Assembly: GCA_023437285.1 (NCBI GenBank)
Contig: JAEZGP010000180.1
Location: forward strand, 1 to 13,587
Source: Actinomycetes bacterium
GTDB lineage: Bacteria > Actinomycetota > Actinomycetes > Mycobacteriales > Micromonosporaceae
Reading direction: 5' to 3'
Length of the DNA stretch: 13,587 nt
Shown: piece by piece, positions 5,991 to 12,673 of the stretch
How positions within the stretch are numbered: the stretch's first letter is position 1
How the letters are laid out: each line of letters begins with the position of its first letter
Notes under the pieces: generated by a model
What the model saw: only the letters and a program-made list of their open reading frames with translations
Told to the model about the DNA's origin: nothing
Database searches by the model: none
Position numbers and translations under genes: made by a program

Positions 5991-6036
5991 GGCTGGCGAG
6001 CGTACCTTGTCGTACCCCCTGCCTAGCATCGTCGTT
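5991..6036. promoter_or_regulatory. Short divergent promoter region, transporter and sigma factor
   Basis: Only 46 bp separate the chosen starts. On the plus strand TAGCAT (6024-6029) lies 7 nt before GTG 6037; on the minus strand TACGCT (complement of 5999-6004) lies 8 nt before GTG 5990. Both match TANNNT and suggest leaderless transcripts. No canonical -35 is present for either gene. The sigma factor might recognise its own promoter, which would then lack the housekeeping hexamers, but I see no matching motif elsewhere in the window. Confidence 0.4.
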
Positions 6037-7026
6037 GTGACGACGAGCGCGCACCTGACCGACGATCTCGCCGGCGACCTCACCGGCGAACTCGAGACCT
6101 ACCGGCGCGAGCTGACGGGCTACTGCTACCGGATGCTCGGCTCGGGCTTCGACGCCGACGACGCGGTGCAGGAGACGATGCTGCGCGCCTGGCAGGCCCA
6201 GAGCCGATTCGAGGGCCGGTCGAGCCTGCGGGTGTGGCTCTACCGCATCGCCACGAACGTGTGCCTGGACATGCTGCGGGGCCGCCAACGCCGGGCCATG
6301 CCGATGGAGATGGGGCCGGCCCTGGGTGCCGAGCCGCCCGCGATGGACCTGCTGCCCGCCGGCAGCTGGGTGTCGCCGGTCGCCGACGAGCGGGTCCTGC
6401 CTGTCGGCGCCGACCCAGCCGACCTGGTCGAGGCCCGCGAGAGCGTACGGCTGGCTTTCGTGGCGGCGCTGCAAAAACTACCGGCCCGCCAGCGCGCCGC
6501 GCTGATCCTGTGCGACGTGCTGCGCTGGCAGGCGGCCGAGGTCGCCGCGCTGCTGGAGACGAGCGTGGCCGCCGTCAACAGCGCCCTGCAACGGGCCCGG
6601 GCCACCCTGCCGTCGACGCCGCAGGCCGGGCCGCTCGGCGATCGCGAGCGCGACCTGTTGGCCCGCTACGTGGCCGCGTTCGAGAGCTACGACGTCGACA
6701 CCCTGGTCACGTTGCTGCACACCGACGCGGTGCAGCACATGCCGCCGTACGCGCTGTGGCTGCGCGGCGCGGACAGCATCATCCGGTGGATGCTCGGCCA
6801 CGGCGCCAAATGCCGCGGCTCGCGGCTGGTCGCCACGGCGGCCAACGGCGCCCCGGCGTTCGCCCAGTACCGCGCGGACCCGGCCGGCGGCCACCGGCCC
6901 TGGTCCCTGCAGGTCCTGGACGTGACCGATGGCCGCATCGCGACCATCCACACGTTCCTCGACACCGCCGAGCTGTACCCGGCGTTCGGCCTGCCCGATT
7001 TTCTTCCCCCGGCACCGATGAGTTAG
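6037..7026 (+). CDS. sigG: ECF sigma factor, SigG type, with C-terminal SnoaL-like domain
   Basis: A 329-residue ECF sigma factor of the SigG/TIGR02960 type. Region 2 (about 20-84) includes LTGYCYRMLGSGFDADDAVQ (26-45) and SSLRVWLYRIATNVCLDMLR (62-81), which bind the -10 and core polymerase. Region 4 (about 137-190) includes QKLPARQRAALILCDVLRWQ (146-165) and SVAAVNSALQRARATL (176-191), which read the -35. Residues about 205-318 form a SnoaL-like domain, a fusion typical of sigma factors that have no separate anti-sigma gene and are thought to be controlled by the C-terminal domain. No anti-sigma gene is next to it. GTG 6037 is preferred: the upstream frame is open but reads through the divergent gene, and a TAGCAT box sits 7 nt before the codon. 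The DUF899 gene follows after 59 bp on the same strand and is a likely target or operon partner. Confidence 0.92.
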   Translation: MTTSAHLTDDLAGDLTGELETYRRELTGYCYRMLGSGFDADDAVQETMLRAWQAQSRFEGRSSLRVWLYRIATNVCLDMLRGRQRRAMPMEMGPALGAEPPAMDLLPAGSWVSPVADERVLPVGADPADLVEARESVRLAFVAALQKLPARQRAALILCDVLRWQAAEVAALLETSVAAVNSALQRARATLPSTPQAGPLGDRERDLLARYVAAFESYDVDTLVTLLHTDAVQHMPPYALWLRGADSIIRWMLGHGAKCRGSRLVATAANGAPAFAQYRADPAGGHRPWSLQVLDVTDGRIATIHTFLDTAELYPAFGLPDFLPPAPMS

Positions 7027-7085
7027 CGGCGCCCGCGTCGTCGACACCTGCGTAACGACACAACCGACACGCAGAGAGGTCGAAG

Positions 7086-7835
7086 ATGGCTTTGCCGACA
7101 GTGGTGGCCCGCGACGAGTGGCTGGCCGCGCGCAAGGAGTTGCTCACCCGCGAGAAGGAACTGACCCGGGCCCGCGACGCGCTCAACACGGCGCGCCGCA
7201 ACCTGCCCATGGTGCGGGTCGACAAGGAGTACACGTTCGAGGGCCCCGACGGTCCGGCCACGCTGGCCGATCTCTTCGCCGGCCAGCGCCAGCTCATCGT
7301 CCAGCACGTCATGTTCGGGCCCGACTGGGAGAAGGCCTGCCCGTCGTGCACGGCCACCACGGACGAGCTCTCCGACGGCCTGATCAGCCACCTGCGGGCC
7401 AGGCAGACCGAGTACGTCCTGGTGTCCCGCACCCCGATGGACAAGATCCAGAAGTACCGTGCGGAGCGCGGCTGGACGCTGCCCTGGTACTCGTCGCTCG
7501 GCAGCGACTTCAACTACGACTTCAACGTCACCATCGACGCGTCGGTGCGGCCGGTGATGTTCAACTACCGGGGTCCCGAGGAGCTGAAGGCCGCCGGCCT
7601 AGAGTGGGTGCTCAACCCGGCCGACCACCCCAGCGAGCAGCCCGGCATGAGCTGCTTCCTGCGCGACGGCGACGAGGTCTACCACACCTACTCGACCTAC
7701 GGTCGGGGCACCGAGGCGATGGGCGGCGCGTACGGGCTGCTGGACCTCACCGCGCTCGGCCGGCAGGAGGAGTGGGAGGAGCCCAAGGGCCGCGCCGACA
7801 AGCCGAACGCGCCCGAGCCGAGCTTCCGCGAGTAA
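7086..7835 (+). CDS. DUF899 family thioredoxin-like protein
   Basis: A 249-residue cytoplasmic protein of the DUF899 family, which has a thioredoxin-like fold but no established reaction. It begins with a charged helix (5-40, rich in Lys/Arg/Glu), then a strand-rich core with QHVMFGPDWEKACPSC (73-88). The CPSC at 85-88 is in the place where thioredoxins carry their CxxC, so redox activity is plausible but unproven. Other recognisable stretches are LVSRTPMDKI (112-121), WYSSLGSDFNYDF (134-146) and VYHTYSTYGRGTE (198-210). Length is typical. The ATG is supported by AGAGAGG ending 6 nt upstream. It lies 59 bp after the SigG-like gene on the same strand and converges on the acyl-CoA ligase gene, with strong hairpins between. 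Expression driven by the sigma factor is a reasonable inference. Confidence 0.9.
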   Translation: MALPTVVARDEWLAARKELLTREKELTRARDALNTARRNLPMVRVDKEYTFEGPDGPATLADLFAGQRQLIVQHVMFGPDWEKACPSCTATTDELSDGLISHLRARQTEYVLVSRTPMDKIQKYRAERGWTLPWYSSLGSDFNYDFNVTIDASVRPVMFNYRGPEELKAAGLEWVLNPADHPSEQPGMSCFLRDGDEVYHTYSTYGRGTEAMGGAYGLLDLTALGRQEEWEEPKGRADKPNAPEPSFRE

Positions 7836-7849
7836 CCCGCACACCGGAC

Positions 7850-7883
7850 GCCGCCCCGGTCGGGACCCCACGACCGCGGCGGC
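7850..7883. terminator. Strong hairpin between convergent DUF899 and acyl-CoA ligase genes
   Basis: GCCGCC-C-CGGTCG (7850-7862) pairs with CGACCG-C-GGCGGC (7871-7883), giving 12 GC-rich base pairs with one central C-C mismatch and an 8-nt loop. It starts 14 bp after the DUF899 stop codon. There is no T-tract on either strand. The position between two convergent genes and the stem strength suggest a bidirectional terminator. Confidence 0.65.
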
Positions 7884-7894
7884 CCCGCACCGTC

Positions 7895-7926
7895 GCGCTA
7901 CAACGTTCCCGCGCTACAGCGTTCCC
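7895..7926. repeat. 16-bp near-perfect tandem repeat across the ligase stop codon
   Basis: GCGCTACAACGTTCCC (7895-7910) and GCGCTACAGCGTTCCC (7911-7926) are adjacent copies differing at one base. The second copy contains the stop codon and the last three codons of the acyl-CoA ligase gene (minus strand); the first lies beyond the stop. It is the second tandem duplication over a stop codon in this window. Confidence 0.85.
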
Positions 7927-7938
7927 GCGCTGTAGCGC
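7911..7938 (-). terminator. Perfect 11-bp stem-loop at the end of the acyl-CoA ligase gene
   Basis: GCGCTACAGCG (7911-7921) and CGCTGTAGCGC (7928-7938) are exact inverted repeats with a 6-nt loop. The stem overlaps the last codons and the stop of the ligase gene, so ribosomes would disrupt it until termination. It could help end the leftward operon transcript or protect its 3' end. No T-run follows. Confidence 0.55.
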
Positions 7939-9449
7939 TGCCGCAGTTCCCGCTTGAGCACCTTCATGCTCGGTCCCATCGGCAGTTCGGTGGCGAGCCG
8001 CACCTGGCGTGGGTACTTGTGCTTGCCGAGCCGCTCCTTCGACCACTCGATCAGCGTGTCCGCGTCCAAGGCGTCGTCGGCCGGTACGACGACCGCGCAG
8101 ATCTCCTCGCCGTGCACCGGGTCGGGCACCCCGATGACCGACACCTGGGCCACCTGCGGGTGGCGGGCCAGGACCTCCTCGACCTCGCGCGGGTACACGT
8201 TGAACCCACCCCGGATCACGATGTCCTTCTTGCGGTCGACGATCGTGACGTACCCGTCGTCGTCCTTGGTACCCAGGTCGCCCGTGCGGAACCAGCCGTC
8301 CACGACGGCCTGCGCGGTCGCCTCCGGGCGGCCCCGGTAGCCGGTGAACACGTTGTGCCCCCGGATCACGATCTCGCCCAGCTCGCCGTTCGGAAGCAGT
8401 TCGACGCGCTCCTCCAGCTCCGGCCGGGCGATCTCCACGTCGACGCCCCAGATCGAATGGCCGACCGTGCCGGGCCGCGCCCCGAAGTGCGGCTGGTTCG
8501 TCGTCGCGGTCGGCGAGGTCTCCGACAGCCCGTACCCCTCGTAGACCGTCGCCGAGAACGTCTGGGTGACCTTCTCCAGCACGGCCACCGGCAGCGAGGC
8601 CCCGCCGGAGATGCACAGCCGCAGCGCCGGCAACTTGTCGCGGCCCGCCGCCGCCTCCAGCAGCCCCACGTACATGGTGGGTACGCCGTGGAAAACGTCG
8701 ACGCCTTCGGCCAGCATGAGGTCGATCGCGGCGTCCCCGGAGAACCGGGCGAGCAGCACCATCGTGGCGCCCATCCGGAACGTACCGTTCATGCTGACGG
8801 TCTGCCCGAACGTGTGGAACAGCGGCAGGCACCCGAGCACCACGTCCGACGTGCGCGCCTCGTGCGCCTCGGCGGTGTTGATGAGCGCGTTCATCACCAG
8901 GTTGAGGTGGCTCAGCTCGGCGCCCTTCGGCTCCCCGGTGGTGCCGCTGGTGTAGAACACGACGGCCGTGTCGTCGGGCTTTCTCGTCTCGTACGAGCGC
9001 GGCGTCGTGCCGTCGACGTCCTCCAGCCGGCGGGGGAGTGGCCCGCCGTCGGGTCGCGGGCCGACGCTGACGACGTCGATGCCGGCCTCGGCGCCGGCCG
9101 CGGCGGCCGTGGCCAGCTGGCTGGAGTGCGCCACGACGAGCCGTGCCCCGCTGTCGCGCAGCACGTAGGCCATCTCGGTGGCGGTCAGCAGCAGGTGCAC
9201 GGGCACGACGGCCGCCCCGGCCGCCAGAATCCCGTAGTACGCGCGGGGAAAGTCGACGACGTTCGGCGCGACCAGGGCCACCGTGTCGCCGGGGCGTACG
9301 CCCAGTTCGCGGAACTTTCCGGCGTACTCCAAGGATTCTTGCCAGAGTTGGGCGTAGCTGTAGCGGCCCGCGTGGTCGACGACCGCGGTCCGGTCTGGGT
9401 ATTTTCGGGCTGCCTCCGCGAGGACGGCCGCGAGGGACAGGGTGGTCAC
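7914..9449 (-). CDS. Acyl-CoA synthetase (fatty acid-CoA ligase, ANL superfamily)
   Basis: A 511-residue adenylate-forming enzyme that activates a carboxylic acid with ATP to an acyl-adenylate and then to the CoA thioester; chain length is not readable. Core motifs in order: the P-loop YTSGTTGEPKG (166-176), LPLFHTFG (208-215), the YGLSET adenine/acyl motif (306-311), FRTGD (387-391) and the hinge DRKKDI (405-410) followed by GGFNVYPREVEE (414-425). The C-terminal catalytic lysine is Lys496 in MGPSMKVLKREL. The residue before it is Met where the family nearly always has Gly. GTG 9449 is preceded by AGGAGG with good spacing. It is the last gene of the leftward operon, 18 bp after the MaoC gene, and supplies the CoA thioester for the enzymes encoded upstream. 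Confidence 0.93.
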   Translation of the reverse strand: MTTLSLAAVLAEAARKYPDRTAVVDHAGRYSYAQLWQESLEYAGKFRELGVRPGDTVALVAPNVVDFPRAYYGILAAGAAVVPVHLLLTATEMAYVLRDSGARLVVAHSSQLATAAAAGAEAGIDVVSVGPRPDGGPLPRRLEDVDGTTPRSYETRKPDDTAVVFYTSGTTGEPKGAELSHLNLVMNALINTAEAHEARTSDVVLGCLPLFHTFGQTVSMNGTFRMGATMVLLARFSGDAAIDLMLAEGVDVFHGVPTMYVGLLEAAAGRDKLPALRLCISGGASLPVAVLEKVTQTFSATVYEGYGLSETSPTATTNQPHFGARPGTVGHSIWGVDVEIARPELEERVELLPNGELGEIVIRGHNVFTGYRGRPEATAQAVVDGWFRTGDLGTKDDDGYVTIVDRKKDIVIRGGFNVYPREVEEVLARHPQVAQVSVIGVPDPVHGEEICAVVVPADDALDADTLIEWSKERLGKHKYPRQVRLATELPMGPSMKVLKRELRQRYSAGTL

Positions 9450-9467
9450 GTCGCCTCCTGTGGGCGG

Positions 9468-9920
9468 TTAGAAGTGGACGCGGCTGACCGTCTCCGCGAC
9501 GCAGCAGGGCTTGTCGCCGCGGTCGGTGGCGACGGTGATCCGCGCGGCGAGCTGGGCGCCGCCGGGCACGGGCTCCACGGAGAGCAACTCGCCCTCGATG
9601 CGGATCGACGAGCCGACGAGCAGCGGCGCGGGGAACCGCACCCGGTTGAGGCCGTAGTTGACGCCCATGGTGGCGCCCTCGACCCGGTACAGGTCCTTGG
9701 CGAGCATCGGCAACAGGGACAGGGTGAGGTACCCGTGGGCGACCGTGCCGCCGAACGGGCCGGCCTTGGCGCGCTCCGGATCGGTGTGGATCCACTGCGC
9801 GTCGCCGGTGGCCTCGGCGAACGCGTCGACGCGCGCCTGGTCGATGAGGAACCACGGGGTGGGTCCGAGCGGCTCGCCGACGGCGGCGGTCAGGTCGTCG
9901 ATACTGGTGAAGACCTTCAT
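9468..9920 (-). CDS. MaoC-family (R)-specific enoyl-CoA hydratase, HtdZ-like
   Basis: A 150-residue single hot-dog-domain protein. It strongly resembles the mycobacterial Rv0130/HtdZ hydratase in length and in the hydratase segment ATGDAQWIHTDPERAKAGPF (37-56). The catalytic Asp40 and His45 of the (R)-hydratase motif are present, followed by VAHGYLTLSLLP (60-71) and INYGLNKVRF-like VNYGLNRVRFPAP (87-99). The reaction is reversible hydration of a trans-2-enoyl-CoA to the (R)-3-hydroxyacyl-CoA. Its ATG overlaps the stop codon of the acyl-CoA dehydrogenase gene (ATGA) and there is no ribosome-binding site of its own, so translation is probably coupled and the two proteins are made in step. This order, dehydrogenase then hydratase, is that of the pathway. 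Confidence 0.92.
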   Translation of the reverse strand: MKVFTSIDDLTAAVGEPLGPTPWFLIDQARVDAFAEATGDAQWIHTDPERAKAGPFGGTVAHGYLTLSLLPMLAKDLYRVEGATMGVNYGLNRVRFPAPLLVGSSIRIEGELLSVEPVPGGAQLAARITVATDRGDKPCCVAETVSRVHF

Positions 9921-11089
9921 GCCAGGTGACCGCCGATCTTGGTGTAGCCGCGCAGCAGGTCACGCGAGATGATCAGGCGCTGCATCTCGTCGGTGCCCTC
10001 GAAGATGCGCAGCAGGCGGGCCTGGCGGTACATGCGCTCGATCGGCAGCTCGCGGGTGTAGCCCATGCCGCCGTGGATCTGCAGCACCTTGTCGACGACG
10101 CGGTTGGCCATGTTCGCGCCGAACAGCTTGGCGTGCGAGGACGCGTGCCGGGCGTCGAGGCCCTGGTCGACCGTCCAGGCCGCGCGCAGGATCAGCCAGC
10201 GGGCCGCCTCCAGTTCGGTCTCCGCGTCCGCGATCATCCACTGGATGGCCTGGTACGAGCTGATCTTCGCGCCGAACGTCTCGCGCGTGTTCGCGTAGTC
10301 GATGGCCATCTGCAGAGCCCGCTCGGCGTACCCGACGGCGTGTGACGGGATGAGGTAGCGGCCCTTGCCGATCCACTGCATGGCCAGCGTGAACCCCTGG
10401 CCGACCTCGCCGAGGATGTTGCGGCTGGGCACCCGGACGTCCTCGAAGACCAGCGACGCGGGCACCGCCTCGCCCATCGTGCGGATCGGCTCGGAGCGCC
10501 AGCCCATGGCCCGGTCGACCAGGAAGGCCGTGGCGCCGCCGTCGCTGGCCTTGCGCTCGGGGTCGGTGCGTGCGACCACGATGACGAAGTCGGCGTCGTT
10601 GCCGTTGGTGATGAACGTCTTCTCGCCGTTGAGGACCCAGTCGTCGCCGTCGCGCTTGGCGGTGAGCTTGATGTTCGCGGCGTCCGACCCGGCCCCCGGC
10701 TCGGTGATCGCGAAGCAGGAGATCCGCTCGCCCTCGATGGTGGGGATGAGGAACTCCTGCTTCTGCTCCTCGTTGGCGTGGAACAGGATGTTGTCGGCCT
10801 CGCCGCCGAACCGGAACGGCACCCAGGTGCGGCCCAGCTCGGTCCAGATGAGCGACTGGAGGACGGCCGGCAGGTCCATGCCGCCGTACTCCTCGGGCGT
10901 GTCCAGCCCCCAGAAGCCGAACTTACGTGCGCGCTGCTGCAGTTCGCGCAGCTCCGCCCGGTCGAGGGCCGGCCGGCCGGCCCGCTCCCGGCGCAGGGCC
11001 TCCTGCTCCAGGGGCATGACCTCCTTGCGGATGAAGGCCCGGACGGTGTCCCGGACCGCCTTTTCCTCGTCGTTGAGCGCGAAGTCCAC
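9917..11089 (-). CDS. Acyl-CoA dehydrogenase
   Basis: A 390-residue FAD-dependent dehydrogenase that introduces the trans-2 double bond into an acyl-CoA, passing electrons to an electron-transfer flavoprotein not encoded here. Three domains are seen: an N-terminal helical domain (1-120), a beta domain with the FAD/substrate segments CFAITEPGAGSDAANIKLTA (125-144) and FITNG (159-163), and a C-terminal helical domain. The latter holds RETFGAKISSYQAIQWMIAD (269-288), QIHGGMGYTRELPIERMYR (337-355) and RIFEGTDEMQ (361-370). Glu364 occupies the catalytic base position of the medium-chain enzymes. GTG 11089 is the start, supported by AAAGGA a few bases upstream; the longer open frame continues only through the SDR gene in another frame. 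The gap to the SDR gene is 14 bp. Substrate length or branching cannot be read from the sequence. Confidence 0.94.
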   Translation of the reverse strand: MDFALNDEEKAVRDTVRAFIRKEVMPLEQEALRRERAGRPALDRAELRELQQRARKFGFWGLDTPEEYGGMDLPAVLQSLIWTELGRTWVPFRFGGEADNILFHANEEQKQEFLIPTIEGERISCFAITEPGAGSDAANIKLTAKRDGDDWVLNGEKTFITNGNDADFVIVVARTDPERKASDGGATAFLVDRAMGWRSEPIRTMGEAVPASLVFEDVRVPSRNILGEVGQGFTLAMQWIGKGRYLIPSHAVGYAERALQMAIDYANTRETFGAKISSYQAIQWMIADAETELEAARWLILRAAWTVDQGLDARHASSHAKLFGANMANRVVDKVLQIHGGMGYTRELPIERMYRQARLLRIFEGTDEMQRLIISRDLLRGYTKIGGHLA

Positions 11090-11103
11090 AATGGTCCTTT
11101 CGG

Positions 11104-11862
11104 TTAACGTGCGCCACCGTTGACGTACAGGGTCTGGCCGCTGACGTACGAGGCGTCGTCGCTGCCGAGGAAGGCGATCACCGAGGCGATCTCCTCGGGC
11201 TGGGCGACGCGGCGCAGCGGGGTGTGCTCGGCGGCGTAGCGCTGGTGGTCCTCGGGGGTGAAGCCGACGCGTTGCGCGGTCGCGGCCGTCATGGCCGTGG
11301 CGACGTAGCCGGGGGCCACCGCGTTGACGGTGATGTTGAACGGGCCGAGTTCGATCGCGAGGGTCGCGGTCAGGCCCTGCACGCCGGCCTTGGCGGCCGC
11401 GTAGTTGACCTGGCCCCGGTTGCCGAGCGCCGAGCGCGAGCTGAGGTTGACAATCCGGCCGTACTTGGCCGCCACCATGTGCTTCTGCGCCGCCTGGCAG
11501 CAGTAGAACATGCTGGTCAGATTGGTTTCGAGCACCGCGTGCCACTCGGCGGCGGGCATCTTGAACAGCAGGTTGTCGCGGGTGATGCCGGCGTTGTTGA
11601 CCAGCACGTCGAGCTGGTTGAGCTCGGCCGCGACCCGGTCGACCGTGTCGCTCACCGCGGCCTCGTCGGTGACATCGCAGGCGTACCCGCGGGCGACGCC
11701 GCCGGCGGCCTCGATCTCGGCGACGACGGGCTCGACGCGCTCGGCGTCGAGGTCGACCACGGCGACGGACGCGCCCTCGGCCGCCAGTCGGCGGGCGGTG
11801 GCCGCGCCGATGCCCTGTGCCGCGCCGGTGACGAGCGCGACCCTGCCTGCGTATCGGTCCAT
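11104..11862 (-). CDS. Short-chain dehydrogenase/reductase, FabG-like
   Basis: A 252-residue classical SDR, resembling 3-oxoacyl-ACP reductases. The cofactor motif TGAAQGIG is at 12-19, Asp38 after the second strand argues for NAD(H) preference over NADP(H), NNAG is at 89-92, and the catalytic tetrad is Asn114, Ser141, Tyr154 and Lys158. The ending [10 protein letters not shown] (241-250) is typical. FabG-type enzymes act on (R)-3-hydroxyacyl thioesters, which matches the (R)-product expected from the MaoC gene two places downstream. In this setting it probably oxidises 3-hydroxyacyl-CoA to 3-ketoacyl-CoA. ATG 11862 is chosen over an upstream in-frame codon because GAGGAG lies before it. It is the first gene of the leftward operon and is divergent from the TetR gene. 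Confidence 0.93.
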   Translation of the reverse strand: MDRYAGRVALVTGAAQGIGAATARRLAAEGASVAVVDLDAERVEPVVAEIEAAGGVARGYACDVTDEAAVSDTVDRVAAELNQLDVLVNNAGITRDNLLFKMPAAEWHAVLETNLTSMFYCCQAAQKHMVAAKYGRIVNLSSRSALGNRGQVNYAAAKAGVQGLTATLAIELGPFNITVNAVAPGYVATAMTAATAQRVGFTPEDHQRYAAEHTPLRRVAQPEEIASVIAFLGSDDASYVSGQTLYVNGGAR

Positions 11863-11966
11863 GGGTGTGTTCTCCTCGACGGTGAGTCTCGGCAATAATC
11901 TAGCGCTGATAGTTTTAACCTGTCTACGGTTTGTTTTTGGTCTGTCTACGGCTGGAGGTGGGCATC
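11863..11966. promoter_or_regulatory. Divergent operon/TetR control region with putative operator repeats
   Basis: On the minus strand TAGACA (complement of 11921-11926, five of six match to TTGACA) is separated by 18 bp from TAGATT (complement of 11897-11902). This gives a good promoter for the SDR operon with a leader of about 28 nt holding the GAGGAG site. The 10-bp sequence CTGTCTACGG occurs at 11920-11929 and 11942-11951, a 22-bp period or two helical turns; the first copy contains the -35 box. That is the expected place for a TetR operator, although the repeats are direct, not palindromic. For the TetR gene, GGAGG at 11954-11958 is the ribosome-binding site; its own promoter is unclear. 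The region is clearly AT-richer than its surroundings. Confidence 0.6.
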
Positions 11967-12611
11967 GTGGCGAGACCGCGCCGGACCCTGCTGACCCGCG
12001 AGCGCATCGTCGCGGCGGCCACCGCGCTGGTCGACGCGGAAGGCCTCGACGCGCTGTCGACCCGGCGCCTGGCCGGCGAACTGGGCGTGCAGGGCCCGTC
12101 GCTGTACCACTACTTCGCCACCAAGGACGACATCCTCGACGCCGTGGCCAACGAGATCGTGGCGTCGGTCGACACGACCATGTTCGGCACGCTGGACTGG
12201 GCCGACGCGCTGCGCGCCTGGGCGTACTCCTACCGGGCGGCGCTCGCCGCGCACCCCAACATCGTCCCCTACCTCGCCCGGGGTCCGGGCCGGCGGCCCG
12301 CCTCGCTGGCCATCGCCGACGCCGTCTACGGCGCGCTGGTCAAGGCCGGCTGGCCGCCCGCGCGGGCCACCCACGTCGGGGCGCTCATGCGCTACTTCGT
12401 GGCCGGCTCCGCGCTGGGCTCGTTCGCCCGCGGCTTCGTCGAGGACCCCGAGCTGTACGCCGCGCACTACCCGCACCTGAGCCAGGCCCACCGGCTGGCC
12501 GGCCACCAGCGCAGCGTCGACGACGGCGCGTTCGAGCTGGGCCTGGACGCACTGCTGCTCGGACTCGCGCGCGTCTACGAGGAGCTTGGCACGGAGGCTT
12601 CCACGCGTTAA
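11967..12611 (+). CDS. TetR-family transcriptional regulator
   Basis: A 214-residue regulator. The N-terminal DNA-binding domain covers about 9-60, with the helix-turn-helix in [20 protein letters not shown] (31-50) followed by [10 protein letters not shown]. The C-terminal ligand-binding and dimerisation domain (70-205) is helical and of the tetracycline-repressor-like C-terminal type, as judged from the [19 protein letters not shown] pattern and the [15 protein letters not shown] helix (142-156). The ligand is unknown; an acyl-CoA is the natural guess given the neighbours. GTG 11967 is chosen because GGAGG lies 8 nt upstream; a longer reading from a TTG at 11931 would run through the operator repeats. 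It is divergent from the SDR-led operon and 62 bp upstream of the aldehyde dehydrogenase gene, so it probably controls both. Confidence 0.92.
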   Translation: MARPRRTLLTRERIVAAATALVDAEGLDALSTRRLAGELGVQGPSLYHYFATKDDILDAVANEIVASVDTTMFGTLDWADALRAWAYSYRAALAAHPNIVPYLARGPGRRPASLAIADAVYGALVKAGWPPARATHVGALMRYFVAGSALGSFARGFVEDPELYAAHYPHLSQAHRLAGHQRSVDDGAFELGLDALLLGLARVYEELGTEASTR

Positions 12612-12673
12612 CTTGCAGTGCTAGGCGCTGTTTCAATCGCAGTGCTCAGCACCGTCGGATCGAGGAGTCATCG
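12612..12673 (+). promoter_or_regulatory. Putative operator repeats before the aldehyde dehydrogenase gene
   Basis: GCAGTGCT occurs at 12615-12622 and 12639-12646, 24 bp apart. The second copy lies in a perfect inverted repeat GTGCT-C-AGCAC (12642-12652); the first continues as GTGCT-A-GGCGC, a degenerate version. This looks like a pair of regulator sites. TTGCAG (12613-12618) could be a -35, but no convincing -10 follows at the right spacing. GAGGAG (12662-12667) is the ribosome-binding site of the next gene. The element differs from the CTGTCTACGG repeats before the TetR gene. Confidence 0.4.

Noticed and set aside
7747..9963. Very long alternative open frames over the ligase-hydratase region on both strands (up to about 740 codons)
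   Set aside because: They are Arg/Gly/Pro/Ala-rich products of frame openness at high GC. The true frame there encodes complete, motif-bearing ligase and hydratase proteins.
11901..11910. AGCGCT palindrome as the TetR operator
   Set aside because: Symmetry does not extend beyond the central 6 bp, too short for a TetR half-site pair; the 22-bp-period direct repeat is the better candidate.
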